DNA from: Aquariibacter sp964433315
GTDB lineage: Bacteria > Pseudomonadota > Gammaproteobacteria > Burkholderiales > Burkholderiaceae_C
Reading direction: 5' to 3'
DNA length: 64,000 nucleotides
Assembly (NCBI GenBank): GCA_964433315.1
Contig: CAYSQO010000004.1
Coordinates: 1 to 64,000, forward strand
This document shows positions 41,121 through 49,529 of the stretch, piece after piece. Every line of letters starts with the position of its first letter. Positions within the stretch are counted from its first letter, which is position 1. Both the position numbers and the translations under genes were made by a program. The notes under the pieces were generated by a model. The model saw only the letters and a program-made list of their open reading frames with translations. It was not told where the DNA came from and searched no databases.

Positions 41121-41191
41121 TATCGCCCGGGTGGGTGGGGTGGCGTGTCGACGCACGGCTTGCCCCGTGCTCCGGCGCCGTGCCGCCGGCT

Positions 41192-41425
41192 TCAGGATTC
41201 GACCAGCAGGTCCTCGTTGGCTGCCACGTCGACGGCCCGTGCGCGCCAGACCTGCTCGGCTCGCGGCCCCGGTCCGCTGCGTGGCGCATCACCCGGGGCG
41301 CGGGCTTCCGGCCGTTCCAGACCGAACCAGGACGACAGGGGGTCCTGTGCGGTCGTCGTCAGCGCGTGCTGATCGGCCGCCCAGCTCGCGGGCAGCTGGT
41401 GTGGGGTGCGGAAGCGGAACTTCAT
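41192..41425 (-). CDS. Unknown small protein (77 residues)
   Basis: An uninterrupted minus-strand frame (MKFRFRTPHQLPASWAADQH...) with strong G/C at third positions, unlike the overlapping plus-strand frames. No signal peptide or membrane helix; the middle DPLSSWFGLERPEARAPGD and the end ANEDLLVES are distinctive, but I do not recognise a family. It is alone between mutT (converging, 71 bp) and yacG (85 bp upstream). An in-frame ATG at 41461 would add 12 residues encoded by AT-rich DNA; I prefer 41425 because that segment forms a dyad and has atypical codons. Confidence 0.45.
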   Translation of the reverse strand: MKFRFRTPHQLPASWAADQHALTTTAQDPLSSWFGLERPEARAPGDAPRSGPGPRAEQVWRARAVDVAANEDLLVES

Positions 41426-41427
41426 GT

Positions 41428-41458
41428 CAACTTTCAGCAAGTTGTTTACTGAAGTTTG
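41428..41458 (-). promoter_or_regulatory. 31-bp imperfect AT-rich dyad next to the orphan gene
   Basis: Half-sites CAACTTTCAGCAAG (41428-41441) and its inverted partner, CAAACTTCAGTAAA on the other strand (41445-41458), match at 10 of 14 positions around a 3-bp centre. It lies 3 bp before the ATG at 41425 in DNA far more AT-rich than its surroundings. It looks like a repressor operator, or a hairpin covering the translation start. Confidence 0.45.
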
Positions 41459-41510
41459 CATCCAAATGGGGCGTGCCACGTATCGAGGCAGCCCCTCTGA
41501 CGGGGGCTGA

Positions 41511-41717
41511 TCAGGTCTCCGAAAGGCCCTCGGCGTCCGGATCCGGCGCGCGGGCAGGCAGTCGATAGCCCCCTTCGGCCCAGGCGCCCAGGTCGATCTG
41601 CCGGCAGGTCTCGCTGCAGAAGGGTCGCCAGGGGTTGTCGGACGCGTAGCGGCTCGGCTGGCGGCAGCGGGGGCAGGGGACGATCGTCGCCCGCGTGGTC
41701 CCGGCTTCGGCGCTCAT
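41511..41717 (-). CDS. yacG: DNA gyrase inhibitor YacG
   Basis: 68-residue zinc protein that binds gyrase GyrB. Zinc ligands CPRC and CSETC with the family motif WRPFCSETCRQIDLGAWAEG and YRLPA. Overlaps the zapD stop by 4 bp and ends the minus-strand pilB-pilC-pilD-coaE-zapD-yacG run, a conserved order in beta- and gammaproteobacteria. Confidence 0.95.
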   Translation of the reverse strand: MSAEAGTTRATIVPCPRCRQPSRYASDNPWRPFCSETCRQIDLGAWAEGGYRLPARAPDPDAEGLSET

Positions 41718-42490
41718 CCGCACAGGCTCAGTTCGAAGCTGGTGTCCTCGGCTGCGGGCTTGAGCCGGCCCTCGGGGTCTTGCCGCATCAGCCGCACCGA
41801 GACGAGCAGCCGGTGCCCGCTGATCTCGGGGATCAGTTCCAGCGCGCGCGGCAGCCTCAGCCGCAGCAGCTGGAAGCTGCGGTTCTGCGGCAGGCTCTGC
41901 TGGAAGTGGCCGCCGGGCGCGGCAACCATCTGCGGGTGGCCGGACTCGCGCATCATGCCCAGCACCAGACCGATGGCCTCGATCCAGGGTTGCAGCGGCC
42001 GGGTCCAGCGCTGCAGGTCCTGGCGCCGGCGGCTGGCTTCGCCCTGCTGCCAGGCGTAGTAGGCCGGCAGGTCGAAGCTGCAGGTGCCGCCGGGAATGGT
42101 GATGCGGCTTCGGATGCTCATCAGCCAGTCGTCGCCGTTGAGGCTCTGGCCGGCCTTGCCGCTGGTCTGCTGCAGCGCGGCGTGGCAGTGGTCGACGCGC
42201 TGGATGAAGGCTTCGAGCCGGCTTTCGGCGATGGCCGGGTTGCCGCGGAACTGCGCGAGCTGCGCGCGCTGGCGGTCCAGGTCGCGCAGCAGGTCGGTCT
42301 TCAGGTCGGCCCGGGCCGCGACCTCGATGATCTCGAAGAGCGCAGCCAGGGCGTGGTGGTGGTCGAGCGCGTCCTCGCGTGCGACCAGGGTGTTGAGTCG
42401 GCCGCAGAGATGCTCCAGCCGCAGCAGGGTGCGGGTGCTCTCGTTGAACGGGTATTCGTAGAGGATCAAGGCCGGCCACTCCGCGGACAT
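41714..42490 (-). CDS. zapD: Cell division protein ZapD
   Basis: 258-residue FtsZ cross-linking protein (DUF1342). Start LILYEYPFNESTRTLLRLEH, DLKTDLLRDLDRQ, DDWLMSIRSRITIPGGTCSFD, LPAYYAWQ, and late SLPQNRSFQLLRLRLPR are family blocks. Cytoplasmic, mostly helical. Located between coaE and yacG as usual. Its neighbourhood with type IV pilus genes is structural and not proof of a shared role. Confidence 0.95.
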   Translation of the reverse strand: MSAEWPALILYEYPFNESTRTLLRLEHLCGRLNTLVAREDALDHHHALAALFEIIEVAARADLKTDLLRDLDRQRAQLAQFRGNPAIAESRLEAFIQRVDHCHAALQQTSGKAGQSLNGDDWLMSIRSRITIPGGTCSFDLPAYYAWQQGEASRRRQDLQRWTRPLQPWIEAIGLVLGMMRESGHPQMVAAPGGHFQQSLPQNRSFQLLRLRLPRALELIPEISGHRLLVSVRLMRQDPEGRLKPAAEDTSFELSLCG

Positions 42491-42522
42491 GCGGCAAGGG
42501 ATTGTTCCACAGCGCCCAGGGT

Positions 42523-43161
42523 TCACCCGGGGCCGCGATCCCTTCCGCCGGGGGGCGGCGGGCCGATCCACCGCGTCCAGAGCGCCCGGACGGCGGCCTC
42601 GAGGGCCGCGGGATCGTCCCGGCTGTTGTCGATCACCGCGTCGGCCGCCGCTCGGCGCGCGTCGCGCGAGGCCTGCTGCGCGATGACCGCCTCCACCTGC
42701 GCCCGGGGCCAGCCCGAGCGGGCCTGCGTGCGCTCGATCTGTCGCTCAACCGGGCAGTCGATCACCACGATGCGGTCGAGCTGCGGCCGCCAGCGGGCCA
42801 GATGCTCGACCAGCAGCGGAATCTCCAGCACCTGCACCACCCCGGCCGGGGCGCTCGCCATGGCGCTGCGCAGCGCCTCGCCGATGCGCGGATGCAGCAG
42901 GGCTTCCAGCTGCAGTCGCACGGCCGGGTCGGCAAAGGCCCGGGCCCGCATCGCGGCGCGGTCCAGGCCGCCCTCGGCATCCAGCACCCCGGGGCCGAAG
43001 GCCTCGCGCAGGGCCTCGATGGCGGCCCCTCCGGGCGCGGTCAGGCTCCGGGCGAGGGCATCGGCGTCGAGACGGTGGGCGCCCAGCGCGGCCCAGGCGG
43101 CTGCGGCGCGGCTCTTGCCGCTGCCGATGCCACCCGTCAGGCCGATCCGCAGGCCCTTCAT
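42523..43161 (-). CDS. coaE: Dephospho-CoA kinase
   Basis: Last step of coenzyme A synthesis. 212 residues. P-loop LTGGIGSGKSRAAAAWA, then HRLDADALARSLTAPGGAA, FGPGVLDAEGGLDRAAMRA, and VLEIPLLVEHLARWRPQLDR, VVIDCPVERQIERTQARSGW. The start ATG overlaps pilD by 4 bp. The C-terminal RWIGPPPPGGRDRGPG is low-complexity. Confidence 0.96.
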   Translation of the reverse strand: MKGLRIGLTGGIGSGKSRAAAAWAALGAHRLDADALARSLTAPGGAAIEALREAFGPGVLDAEGGLDRAAMRARAFADPAVRLQLEALLHPRIGEALRSAMASAPAGVVQVLEIPLLVEHLARWRPQLDRIVVIDCPVERQIERTQARSGWPRAQVEAVIAQQASRDARRAAADAVIDNSRDDPAALEAAVRALWTRWIGPPPPGGRDRGPG

Positions 43162-44018
43162 GCCCAGCCCATCCAGCCGCTGACCCGCTGCGGGCCGGCA
43201 TAGAGCACCAGCAGACCGGCGCCTGCCAGGAAGGGGCCGAAGGGCACGTAGCGTCCCTCGCGTAGCCGCCCGCCGGCCTTCAGGCCCAGGCCGACGAGGG
43301 CCCCGATCAGGGACGCGGCCAGTACCACCGGCAGCAGCATGGCCGGCCCCAGCCAGGCGCCGAGCGCGGCGAGCAGCTTGAAGTCGCCCGCACCCATGCC
43401 CTCCTTGCCGGTGAGCAGCTTGAACAGCCAGAACACGCCCCAGAGCGCACCGTAGCCGGCCACGGCGCCCCACAAGGCTTGGTCGAGCGGCAGTGTCCAG
43501 CCCAGGGCCGCGGCGACCAGGCCGGCCCACAGCAGCGGCTGGGTGAGGCCGTCGGGCAGCAGGGTGGTGTCCCAGTCGATGCCGGCCGCGGCGATCAGCG
43601 TGGCGACGAAGCCGGCCCAGGCCAGGACCACCGGATCGGGCCCGAAGCGCCAGGCCAGGCCCGCGAAGAGCAGGGCCGTGAGGCCTTCGACCAGCGGATA
43701 GCGCGGGCTGATCGGTCCGTGGCAGGCCGCGCAGCGGCCACGCAGGCGCAGCCAGCCGAGCAGCGGCAGGTTCTCGTGCCAGCGCAGCGCATGGCCGCAG
43801 TGCGGGCAGCGCGAGCCCGGGCGCAGCAGCGACAGAGGCGGCCCTTCGGGCGGCGGCTCGGGCAGTTCGAGCAGCTCGGCGCTCTCGCGCCGCCAGTCCC
43901 GTTCCATCATCAGGGGCAGGCGGTGGATGACGACGTTCAGGAAGCTGCCGATCAGCAGGCCGAACAGGCCGAGGACCGGGGCGCTGAGCAGCAGGGCGAG
44001 GGGGGCGTCGGGAGGCAT
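43158..44018 (-). CDS. pilD: Prepilin peptidase/N-methyltransferase PilD
   Basis: 286-residue inner-membrane aspartic protease that cleaves and N-methylates type IV prepilins. N-terminal LIGSFLNVVIHRLPLMMERD and the four-cysteine CPHCGH...CAAC zinc region give the methylase half. The aspartates are in AAGIDWDTTLLPDGL and MGAGDFKLLAALGAW. About eight transmembrane segments. It may also process type II secretion pseudopilins. Confidence 0.96.
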   Translation of the reverse strand: MPPDAPLALLLSAPVLGLFGLLIGSFLNVVIHRLPLMMERDWRRESAELLELPEPPPEGPPLSLLRPGSRCPHCGHALRWHENLPLLGWLRLRGRCAACHGPISPRYPLVEGLTALLFAGLAWRFGPDPVVLAWAGFVATLIAAAGIDWDTTLLPDGLTQPLLWAGLVAAALGWTLPLDQALWGAVAGYGALWGVFWLFKLLTGKEGMGAGDFKLLAALGAWLGPAMLLPVVLAASLIGALVGLGLKAGGRLREGRYVPFGPFLAGAGLLVLYAGPQRVSGWMGWA

Positions 44019-44033
44019 CGGGGCGGGAGAGGG

Positions 44034-45266
44034 TCAGACCACCTGACCCAGCTTGAAGATCGGCAGGTACATCGCGACAACGATGCCACCGATGATCGTA
44101 CCCAGCACGACGATGATCACCGGTTCGAGCAGGCTGGACAGGGCCTTGACCGCCTCGTCGACCTCCTGCTCGTAGAACTCGGCCGCCTTGCCGAGCATGT
44201 GGTCGAGCGAGCCGGCCTCCTCGCCGATCGCGCTCATCTGCAGCACCATCACCGGGAACACGCCGGTGGCGTGCATGGCCGGGGTCAGGGCGGTGCCGGC
44301 GGCCACCTCGCGCTGGATCTGCTGGGTCGCCTCGCGGTAGACGGCATTGCCCGAGGCCCCGCCCACCGAGTCCAGCGCCTCGACCAGCGGCACGCCGGCC
44401 GCGAACATGGTCGAGAGCGTTCGTGTCCAGCGGGCGATGACCGACTTGGTGATCAGCGGCCCGAAGATCGGTACCTTCAGCATCAGCCGGTCCATCCCCC
44501 TCTGCATCGTGGGCGAGCGTTTCCAGCTTTGCAGAAAGAAGTAGCTGCCCAGGCCCAGCCCGCCGAAGATCAGGTACCAGGACGCGACGAAGAGGTCCGA
44601 CATCGCCATCACTGCCAGCGTCGGCGCCGGCAGGTCGGCCCCGAAGGCGCCGAAGACTTCCTTGAAGGCCGGGATCACGAAGATCATGATCACTGCCACC
44701 ACCACGAAGGCCACCAGCAGCACGGCCAGGGGGTAGACCAGGGCCGACTTGATCTTGGCCTGGATGGCCAGGGTCTTCTCCTGGTAGAGCGCGAGGCGGT
44801 CCATCAGGGTGTCGAGGATGCCGGCGGCCTCGCCGGCCTCGACCAGGTTGCAGTACAGCGCGTCGAAGTGCATCGGGTGCTTGCGGAAGGCATCCGACAG
44901 GCTGGTCCCGGTCTCGATGTCGGCCTTCAGGTCGGCCAGCAGCTTGCCCACCTTGGGCTTGGCGCTGCCCCGGCCGACGATCTCGAAGCTCTGCAGCAAG
45001 GGCACGCCGGCGCGCATCATGGTCGCGATCTGGCGGGTGAAGATGGCGATGTCCTTGGCCTTGATGCGGCCGCCCTGCGGGCTGCGCCGCCGCCGCAGCT
45101 TCTGCACCAGGATGCCCTGGCGGCGCAGGCTGACTTGCACGGCCATGTCGCCGATCGCGCGCATCTCGCCGCGCACCAGCTTGCCGCTGCGGTCGCGGCC
45201 TTCCCATTCGTAGAGGTGCTCCCGCTCCGCGGACTTGCGGGGCACGGGACGGGCGGCAGGGGGCAT
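44034..45266 (-). CDS. pilC: Type IV pilus inner-membrane platform protein PilC
   Basis: 410-residue T2SSF-family protein that couples PilB/PilT ATP hydrolysis to pilin extrusion. Two repeated cytoplasmic domains separated by transmembrane helices: IAIFTRQIATMMRAGVPLLQ in the first, and FTRTLSTMFAAGVPLVEALD-like RWTRTLSTMFAAGVPLVEAL in the second, plus the C-terminal helix EPVIIVVLGTIIGGIVVAMY. Start MPPAARPVPRKSAEREHLYE. 13 bp after pilB on the minus strand. Confidence 0.96.
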   Translation of the reverse strand: MPPAARPVPRKSAEREHLYEWEGRDRSGKLVRGEMRAIGDMAVQVSLRRQGILVQKLRRRRSPQGGRIKAKDIAIFTRQIATMMRAGVPLLQSFEIVGRGSAKPKVGKLLADLKADIETGTSLSDAFRKHPMHFDALYCNLVEAGEAAGILDTLMDRLALYQEKTLAIQAKIKSALVYPLAVLLVAFVVVAVIMIFVIPAFKEVFGAFGADLPAPTLAVMAMSDLFVASWYLIFGGLGLGSYFFLQSWKRSPTMQRGMDRLMLKVPIFGPLITKSVIARWTRTLSTMFAAGVPLVEALDSVGGASGNAVYREATQQIQREVAAGTALTPAMHATGVFPVMVLQMSAIGEEAGSLDHMLGKAAEFYEQEVDEAVKALSSLLEPVIIVVLGTIIGGIVVAMYLPIFKLGQVV

Positions 45267-45279
45267 GGCGGGGGCCTGG

Positions 45280-47010
45280 CTACTCGTTGGTGACCGAGAT
45301 CACTTCTTCCAGGGTCGTGACGCCGGCCCGGACCTTGAGCAGCCCCGACTGACGCAGGTCGCGGACCCCTTCGCGCTCGGCTTGGCGGGCGATGTCCTGC
45401 GCATGGCCGTGCGCCAGGATGATCTTCTGGATCTCGTCCGAGATCGGCATGACCTGATAGATGCCGGTGCGGCCCTTGTAGCCGTTCGTGCAGGCCGCGC
45501 AGCCGACGGCGCGATAGGGCCGCCAGCGCCCGTCCAGATCGGCCTCCCGGAAGCCCGCGCGCAGCAGGGCCTCGCGCGGGTAGTCGGCCGGGGCCTTGCA
45601 CTGCTCGCACAGCTTGCGGGCCAGGCGCTGGGCCGTGATCAGGATCACGCTGGACGCGATGTTGAACGGTGCCACGCCCATGTTCAGCAGGCGGCTCAGC
45701 GTCGTCGGCGCGTCGTTGGTGTGCAGGGTGCTCATCACCATGTGGCCGGTCTGGGCAGCCTTGATCGCGATGTCGGCGGTCTCCAGGTCGCGGATCTCGC
45801 CCACCATGATGATGTCCGGGTCCTGCCGCAGGAAGGCACGCAGGGCGACCGCGAAGTTCATCCCCGCCTTCTCGTTGACGTTGACCTGGTTCACGCCCGG
45901 CAGGTTGATCTCGGCGGGGTCTTCGACGGTGGAGATGTTCACCCCCGGCTGGTTCAGCAGGTTCAGGCAGGTGTAGAGCGAGACCGTCTTGCCCGAGCCC
46001 GTCGGCCCCGTGACCAGCACCATGCCGTAGGGCCGGCGGATGGCGGCCAGCAGGCGCTCGCGCTCCTCGGCTTCGTAGCCCAGGGCCTCGATGCCGAGCT
46101 TGGCGCTCGACGAGTCGAGGATGCGGATCACGATCTTCTCGCCGAACAGTGTCGGCAGCGTGCTGACGCGGAAGTCGATGGCCTTGCGGCCGAACTTCAG
46201 CTTCATGCGCCCGTCCTGCGGCACGCGGCGCTCGGCGATGTCGAGCCGGCTGATCACCTTGATGCGCGAGGCCAGCTTGTCCTTGATGGCCAGCGGCGGC
46301 TGGGTGATCTCGCGCAGCTCGCCGTCGACGCGGAAGCGCACGCGGTAGTTGGTCTCGAAGGGCTCGAAGTGCAGGTCCGAGGCCCGGGCGTTCACCGCGT
46401 CGATCAGCATCTTCTGCAGGAAGCGCACGACCGGCGCATCCTCGACCTCGCTGCTGGTCTCGGTGGCTTCGGGGCCCGGGCGCTCCTCGGCGATGTCGAA
46501 CTCGATCTCGCCCACGGTCAGGGCGTCCAGGGCCTCGTTCGCGCCAGTGTTGAGGTGGTCGATCAGCCGCAGCAGCTTGTCGTGCTCGACGATCACCCAC
46601 TCGGGCAGCAGCTGCGTGGCGAACTTGATGCGCTCGGCGGCTTCCTGGCTCGTCGGATCGGCCGCGGCGATGAACAGCCGGTTGCCGCGACGGCTCAGCA
46701 CGGCCACCTGGTACTGCGTGCTCAGGCGGGTGTCGAGCACCTGTCGCGGCAGCTTCTGGACATCGACGGCGTCCAGGTCGAGCAGCGGGATCGCCAGCGT
46801 CATGGCCAGGGTGTGGGCCAGCTCGGAGGCGCTGACCGCGCCCTGCGCGATCGCGGTGGCCACGAAGCCCTGGTTCTGTTCCCGCGCGAGGCGCACCAGA
46901 TCCTCCGCCTGGGGCGGACTCAGACGGCCGGCATGCACGAGCACGCGCGCTGCGCCGGAGAGCATGCTGCGCGCGGCCTCGGCCGCGGCGGGAGCGGGGG
47001 AAGGAACCAT
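45280..47010 (-). CDS. pilB: Type IV pilus assembly ATPase PilB
   Basis: 576-residue hexameric extension ATPase. N-terminal MshEN domain (about 20-160), then Walker A VTGPTGSGKTVSLYTCL, Asp box STVEDPAEINLPGVNQVNVN, Walker B GEIRDLETADIAIKAAQTGH, His box STLHTNDAPTTLSRLLNMG, and the four-Cys zinc motif (CEQCK...GCAACTNGYKGR). ATG at 47010 starts MVPSPAPAAAEAARSML. First gene of the minus-strand pil operon. No clear promoter could be read in 47011-47257, a stretch with no gene. Confidence 0.97.
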   Translation of the reverse strand: MVPSPAPAAAEAARSMLSGAARVLVHAGRLSPPQAEDLVRLAREQNQGFVATAIAQGAVSASELAHTLAMTLAIPLLDLDAVDVQKLPRQVLDTRLSTQYQVAVLSRRGNRLFIAAADPTSQEAAERIKFATQLLPEWVIVEHDKLLRLIDHLNTGANEALDALTVGEIEFDIAEERPGPEATETSSEVEDAPVVRFLQKMLIDAVNARASDLHFEPFETNYRVRFRVDGELREITQPPLAIKDKLASRIKVISRLDIAERRVPQDGRMKLKFGRKAIDFRVSTLPTLFGEKIVIRILDSSSAKLGIEALGYEAEERERLLAAIRRPYGMVLVTGPTGSGKTVSLYTCLNLLNQPGVNISTVEDPAEINLPGVNQVNVNEKAGMNFAVALRAFLRQDPDIIMVGEIRDLETADIAIKAAQTGHMVMSTLHTNDAPTTLSRLLNMGVAPFNIASSVILITAQRLARKLCEQCKAPADYPREALLRAGFREADLDGRWRPYRAVGCAACTNGYKGRTGIYQVMPISDEIQKIILAHGHAQDIARQAEREGVRDLRQSGLLKVRAGVTTLEEVISVTNE

Positions 47011-47256
47011 GGCGTGGCGATCATCGGCCCGGGTTCTCCAGGTGTAAGCGCGGAACAGCGCGGCGGCATTCCCCCTGCTTGGCGGCTTGGCGGGGGCGGC
47101 TCCATCGCACACGACACGCATCCCGGCCGTCGCGACGTGCACGACCGAGGCAACGAGGAAGACCCGGCGGGAGGGCGCCCCCTTCGCATGCTGCGACGGC
47201 ACGACCTCCGGCGGCGGGCCTGCAGCCGACGCAGAAGTCACGGGGGCCAGAAACGG

Positions 47257-47281
47257 CAAAGCCCCGACATGCGGGGCTTTG
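47257..47281 (-). terminator. Rho-independent terminator of tRNA-Pro
   Basis: Stem AAAGCCCCG (47258-47266) with CGGGGCTTT (47272-47280), 5-nt loop, plus one more C-G pair; on the minus strand the stem ends in CTTTGCCGTTT. It lies 27 bp beyond the tRNA 3' end, with pilB further downstream, and should separate the two transcripts. Confidence 0.7.
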
Positions 47282-47307
47282 GGGGTCCTTGCCGGGCAAG
47301 GTGATTC

Positions 47308-47384
47308 TGGTCGGGGTGAGAGGATTCGAACCTCCGGCCTCTACGTCCCGAACGTAGCGCTCTACCAGGCTAAGCTACACCCCG
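47308..47384 (-). tRNA. tRNA-Pro (anticodon CGG)
   Basis: 77-nt cloverleaf including the encoded CCA. Acceptor stem CGGGGTG pairs with CACCCCG; D-arm TAGCTTAGCCTGGTAGAGC; anticodon stem CTACG/CGTAG with loop TTCGGGA (anticodon CGG, reads CCG); T-arm GGTTCGAATCC. CCG is a favoured Pro codon in this GC-rich DNA. The gene stands alone between pilB and ispB. Confidence 0.95.
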
Positions 47385-47501
47385 ATGGTTCGGCCCGTGG
47401 CGGGCCCGGCTTCGGCAGCCGGTGGGGACAACACGCTGTCCCGCGTCGGTTTTCAGAGCTTAGATCCGGGCGCCGGGTTGCGCCCTTGGTCTGAAACCGC
47501 T

Positions 47502-48503
47502 TCAGAAGGTGCGCTGCACCGACTGAGCACAAAAGTATAACAGAGCTGAACGCGCATCTGAAGCTGTGAGTTGCGCGAGACACGATTCGGCGCGTTCGGC
47601 CTCGGCCTGGGCGGCCGCACGGGTGGCCTCGAGGGCCCCGGTGTTGCGGACGACGGCGATCACCTCGGACAGCTTTTCGGTCTCGCCCTGCTCGATCGCC
47701 GTGCGCAGCAGCGTGCGCTCCTGCGGAGTGCAGCGCTGCATCGCGATCAGCAGCGGCAGCGTGGCCTTGCCTTCGCGCAGGTCGTCGCCCACGTTCTTGC
47801 CGAGCGCGCTGGCATCGCCTTCGTAGTCGAGCAGGTCGTCGATCAGCTGGAAGGCGGTGCCTAGCGCCTGGCCGTAGGCGGCGCAGGCCTCCTCGACCTG
47901 CGGGGGGGCCTCGGCCAGCACGGCGCCGAGCCGGGCGCTGGCTTCGAAGAGCTTGGCCGTCTTGCAGCGGATGACCTGCAGGTAGTCGGCCTCGCTGAGG
48001 TCCGGGTCATGCATGTTCATCAGCTGCAGGACCTCGCCTTCGGCGATGACATTGGTCGCGTCGGCCAGCACGTCCAGCACGCGCAGGCGGTTGACCGACA
48101 CCATCATTTGGAAGGCGCGCGAGTAGAGGAAGTCGCCGACCAGCACGCTGGCTGCGTTGCCAAAGCGGGCGTTTGCGGTCTCGCGGCCGCGGCGCAGCGA
48201 AGACTCGTCGACCACGTCGTCATGCAGCAGGGTCGCGGTGTGGATGAACTCCACCGTCGCGGCCAGCTCGTGCTGTTCCGGGCCCCGGAAGCCGAGTGCG
48301 CGCGCGAACAGCAGCACCAGCATCGGCCGGATGCGCTTGCCGCCGGCGCTGACGATGTAGTGCGAGATCTGCTGGATCAGCGCCACCTCGGAGTGCAGGC
48401 GGCGATGGATGACGGCATCGACCTCCGCCATGTCCTGCGCGAGCAGTTCGGCGGGGCTGAGGGCTTCAGCGGGGCGGGCGGGGGCTTCTTCGGCGCAGCT
48501 CAT
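47502..48503 (-). CDS. ispB: Octaprenyl diphosphate synthase
   Basis: Makes the polyprenyl side chain of ubiquinone. 333 residues. First aspartate-rich motif LLHDDVVDESSLRRGRETAN, second AFQLIDDLLDYEGDASALGK, then DDLREGKATLPLLIAMQ. ISHYIVSAGGKRIRPMLVLL marks the trans-prenyl synthase family. Chain length (C40) is inferred from the family and cannot be read directly. Divergent from rplU, the usual order in proteobacteria. Confidence 0.94.
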   Translation of the reverse strand: MSCAEEAPARPAEALSPAELLAQDMAEVDAVIHRRLHSEVALIQQISHYIVSAGGKRIRPMLVLLFARALGFRGPEQHELAATVEFIHTATLLHDDVVDESSLRRGRETANARFGNAASVLVGDFLYSRAFQMMVSVNRLRVLDVLADATNVIAEGEVLQLMNMHDPDLSEADYLQVIRCKTAKLFEASARLGAVLAEAPPQVEEACAAYGQALGTAFQLIDDLLDYEGDASALGKNVGDDLREGKATLPLLIAMQRCTPQERTLLRTAIEQGETEKLSEVIAVVRNTGALEATRAAAQAEAERAESCLAQLTASDARSALLYFCAQSVQRTF

Positions 48504-48616
48504 GACGGACCGGATTTCGTTCCGGATTATAGGAAGGGGGTCCCGCCCCGCCGTTCCTGCCGCGGTCCGCGCCGCCGGGGTGGGTGCGGACCGTCCAAAG
48601 GCCTTGCGGGATGTGC

Positions 48617-48825
48617 TATCCTCGCGGGCTTCGTCCATTCTTGGTGCCGCCAGGAGTGGCGTGCAGTCCCCGGGCTGCTCGCCACGTGCCTGCTGAGCTC
48701 GAGGGGGGCGCAAGGTTCCCTCGGGTCGCACGTCTTCGCGTTCGGTCCGGTGGGGATCGGGACGGGGCTTCCCGCTTCGGGGCGTTCCCGCGTGTGTCGC
48801 GCGCAAGCGCGTTGGAAAGGCTGAT
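48617..48825 (+). promoter_or_regulatory. rplU: rplU promoter -10 and long leader with hairpin
   Basis: The ispB-rplU gap (48504-48825, 322 bp) holds a likely -10 TATCCT (48617-48622) in the context TGTGCTATCCTCGCGGG, giving an rplU leader near 200 nt. In the leader an 11-bp stem with one mismatch forms between GTGGCGTGCAG (48656-48666) and CTGCTCGCCAC (48675-48685). Such a leader could serve ribosomal-protein feedback. No -35 match is convincing. Confidence 0.4.
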
Positions 48826-49137
48826 ATGTACGCGGTCATTAAAACCGGTGGCAAGCAATACAAGGTTGCCGTCGGCGAGAAGATCAAGGTAGAACAGATT
48901 GCTGCGGACGTCGGCCAGGACATCGTGATCGACCAGGTTCTCGCCGTGGGTAGCGGCGCCGACCTGACGATCGGGACCCCCCTGGTTGCCGGCGCGACGG
49001 TCCAGGCCACGGTTGTGGCCCACGGCCGTCATGACAAGGTGCGCATCTTCAAGATGCGTCGCCGCAAGCACTATCAGAAGCGCCAGGGTCACCGGCAGAA
49101 CTTCACCGAGCTGTCGATCAGCGCGGTGAACGTCTGA
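48826..49137 (+). CDS. rplU: 50S ribosomal protein L21
   Basis: 103-residue 23S rRNA-binding protein. MYAVIKTGGKQYKVAVGEKI, the Lys/Arg-rich KVRIFKMRRRKHYQKRQGHR and QNFTELSISAV are the L21 signature. First of rplU-rpmA-obgE-proB. Third-position G/C is lower than in neighbours at the 5' end (AAA ACC GGT GGC AAG CAA), as in highly expressed genes. Confidence 0.98.
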   Translation: MYAVIKTGGKQYKVAVGEKIKVEQIAADVGQDIVIDQVLAVGSGADLTIGTPLVAGATVQATVVAHGRHDKVRIFKMRRRKHYQKRQGHRQNFTELSISAVNV

Positions 49138-49162
49138 GGCCCATTCCGCAAGGAGCTGAAAC

Positions 49163-49420
49163 ATGGCACAGAAAAAGGGCGGCGGCTCAACCCGCAACGG
49201 TCGCGATTCCCAGCCGAAGATGCTCGGCGTCAAGGTGTACGGCGGCCAGGTGATCTCGGCCGGCGGCATCATCGTGCGCCAGCGTGGCACCCAGTTCCAT
49301 CCCGGCACCAACGTCGGGATCGGCAAGGACCACACGCTGTACGCGCTGACCGATGGCGTCGTGTCCTTCGCGATCAAGGGCGAGCGCAACCGCCGCACCG
49401 TGATCGTCACCCCGGCCTGA
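49163..49420 (+). CDS. rpmA: 50S ribosomal protein L27
   Basis: 85 residues. N-terminal MAQKKGGGSTRNGRDSQPKM reaches the peptidyl-transferase centre; GVKVYGGQVISAGGIIVRQR and HPGTNVGIGKDHTLYAL follow. No N-terminal cleavage extension as in Firmicutes. AAGGAG precedes the ATG. A terminator hairpin follows at 49460-49479. Confidence 0.98.
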   Translation: MAQKKGGGSTRNGRDSQPKMLGVKVYGGQVISAGGIIVRQRGTQFHPGTNVGIGKDHTLYALTDGVVSFAIKGERNRRTVIVTPA

Positions 49421-49459
49421 GCTTCAGGCCGCTGACGCGACCCCTGCGGTCGCGCCACG

Positions 49460-49486
49460 AGCCCCGGCCTGCCGGGGCTTTCGCAT
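49460..49486 (+). terminator. Terminator-like hairpin between rpmA and obgE
   Basis: Stem AGCCCCGG (49460-49467)/CCGGGGCT (49472-49479) with a 4-nt loop, followed by TTCGCATTT. Likely a partial terminator lowering obgE expression relative to the ribosomal proteins. The T-run is imperfect. Confidence 0.6.
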
Positions 49487-49529
49487 TTCTGGGGCCCGCC
49501 CGCCGGGCGGCCCCGCTTCGGAGCCCAGG

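Noticed and set aside
47021..47299. Small minus-strand gene upstream of pilB
   Set aside because: Arg/Pro/Ser shadow-like composition, overlaps the tRNA terminator, and no ribosome site.
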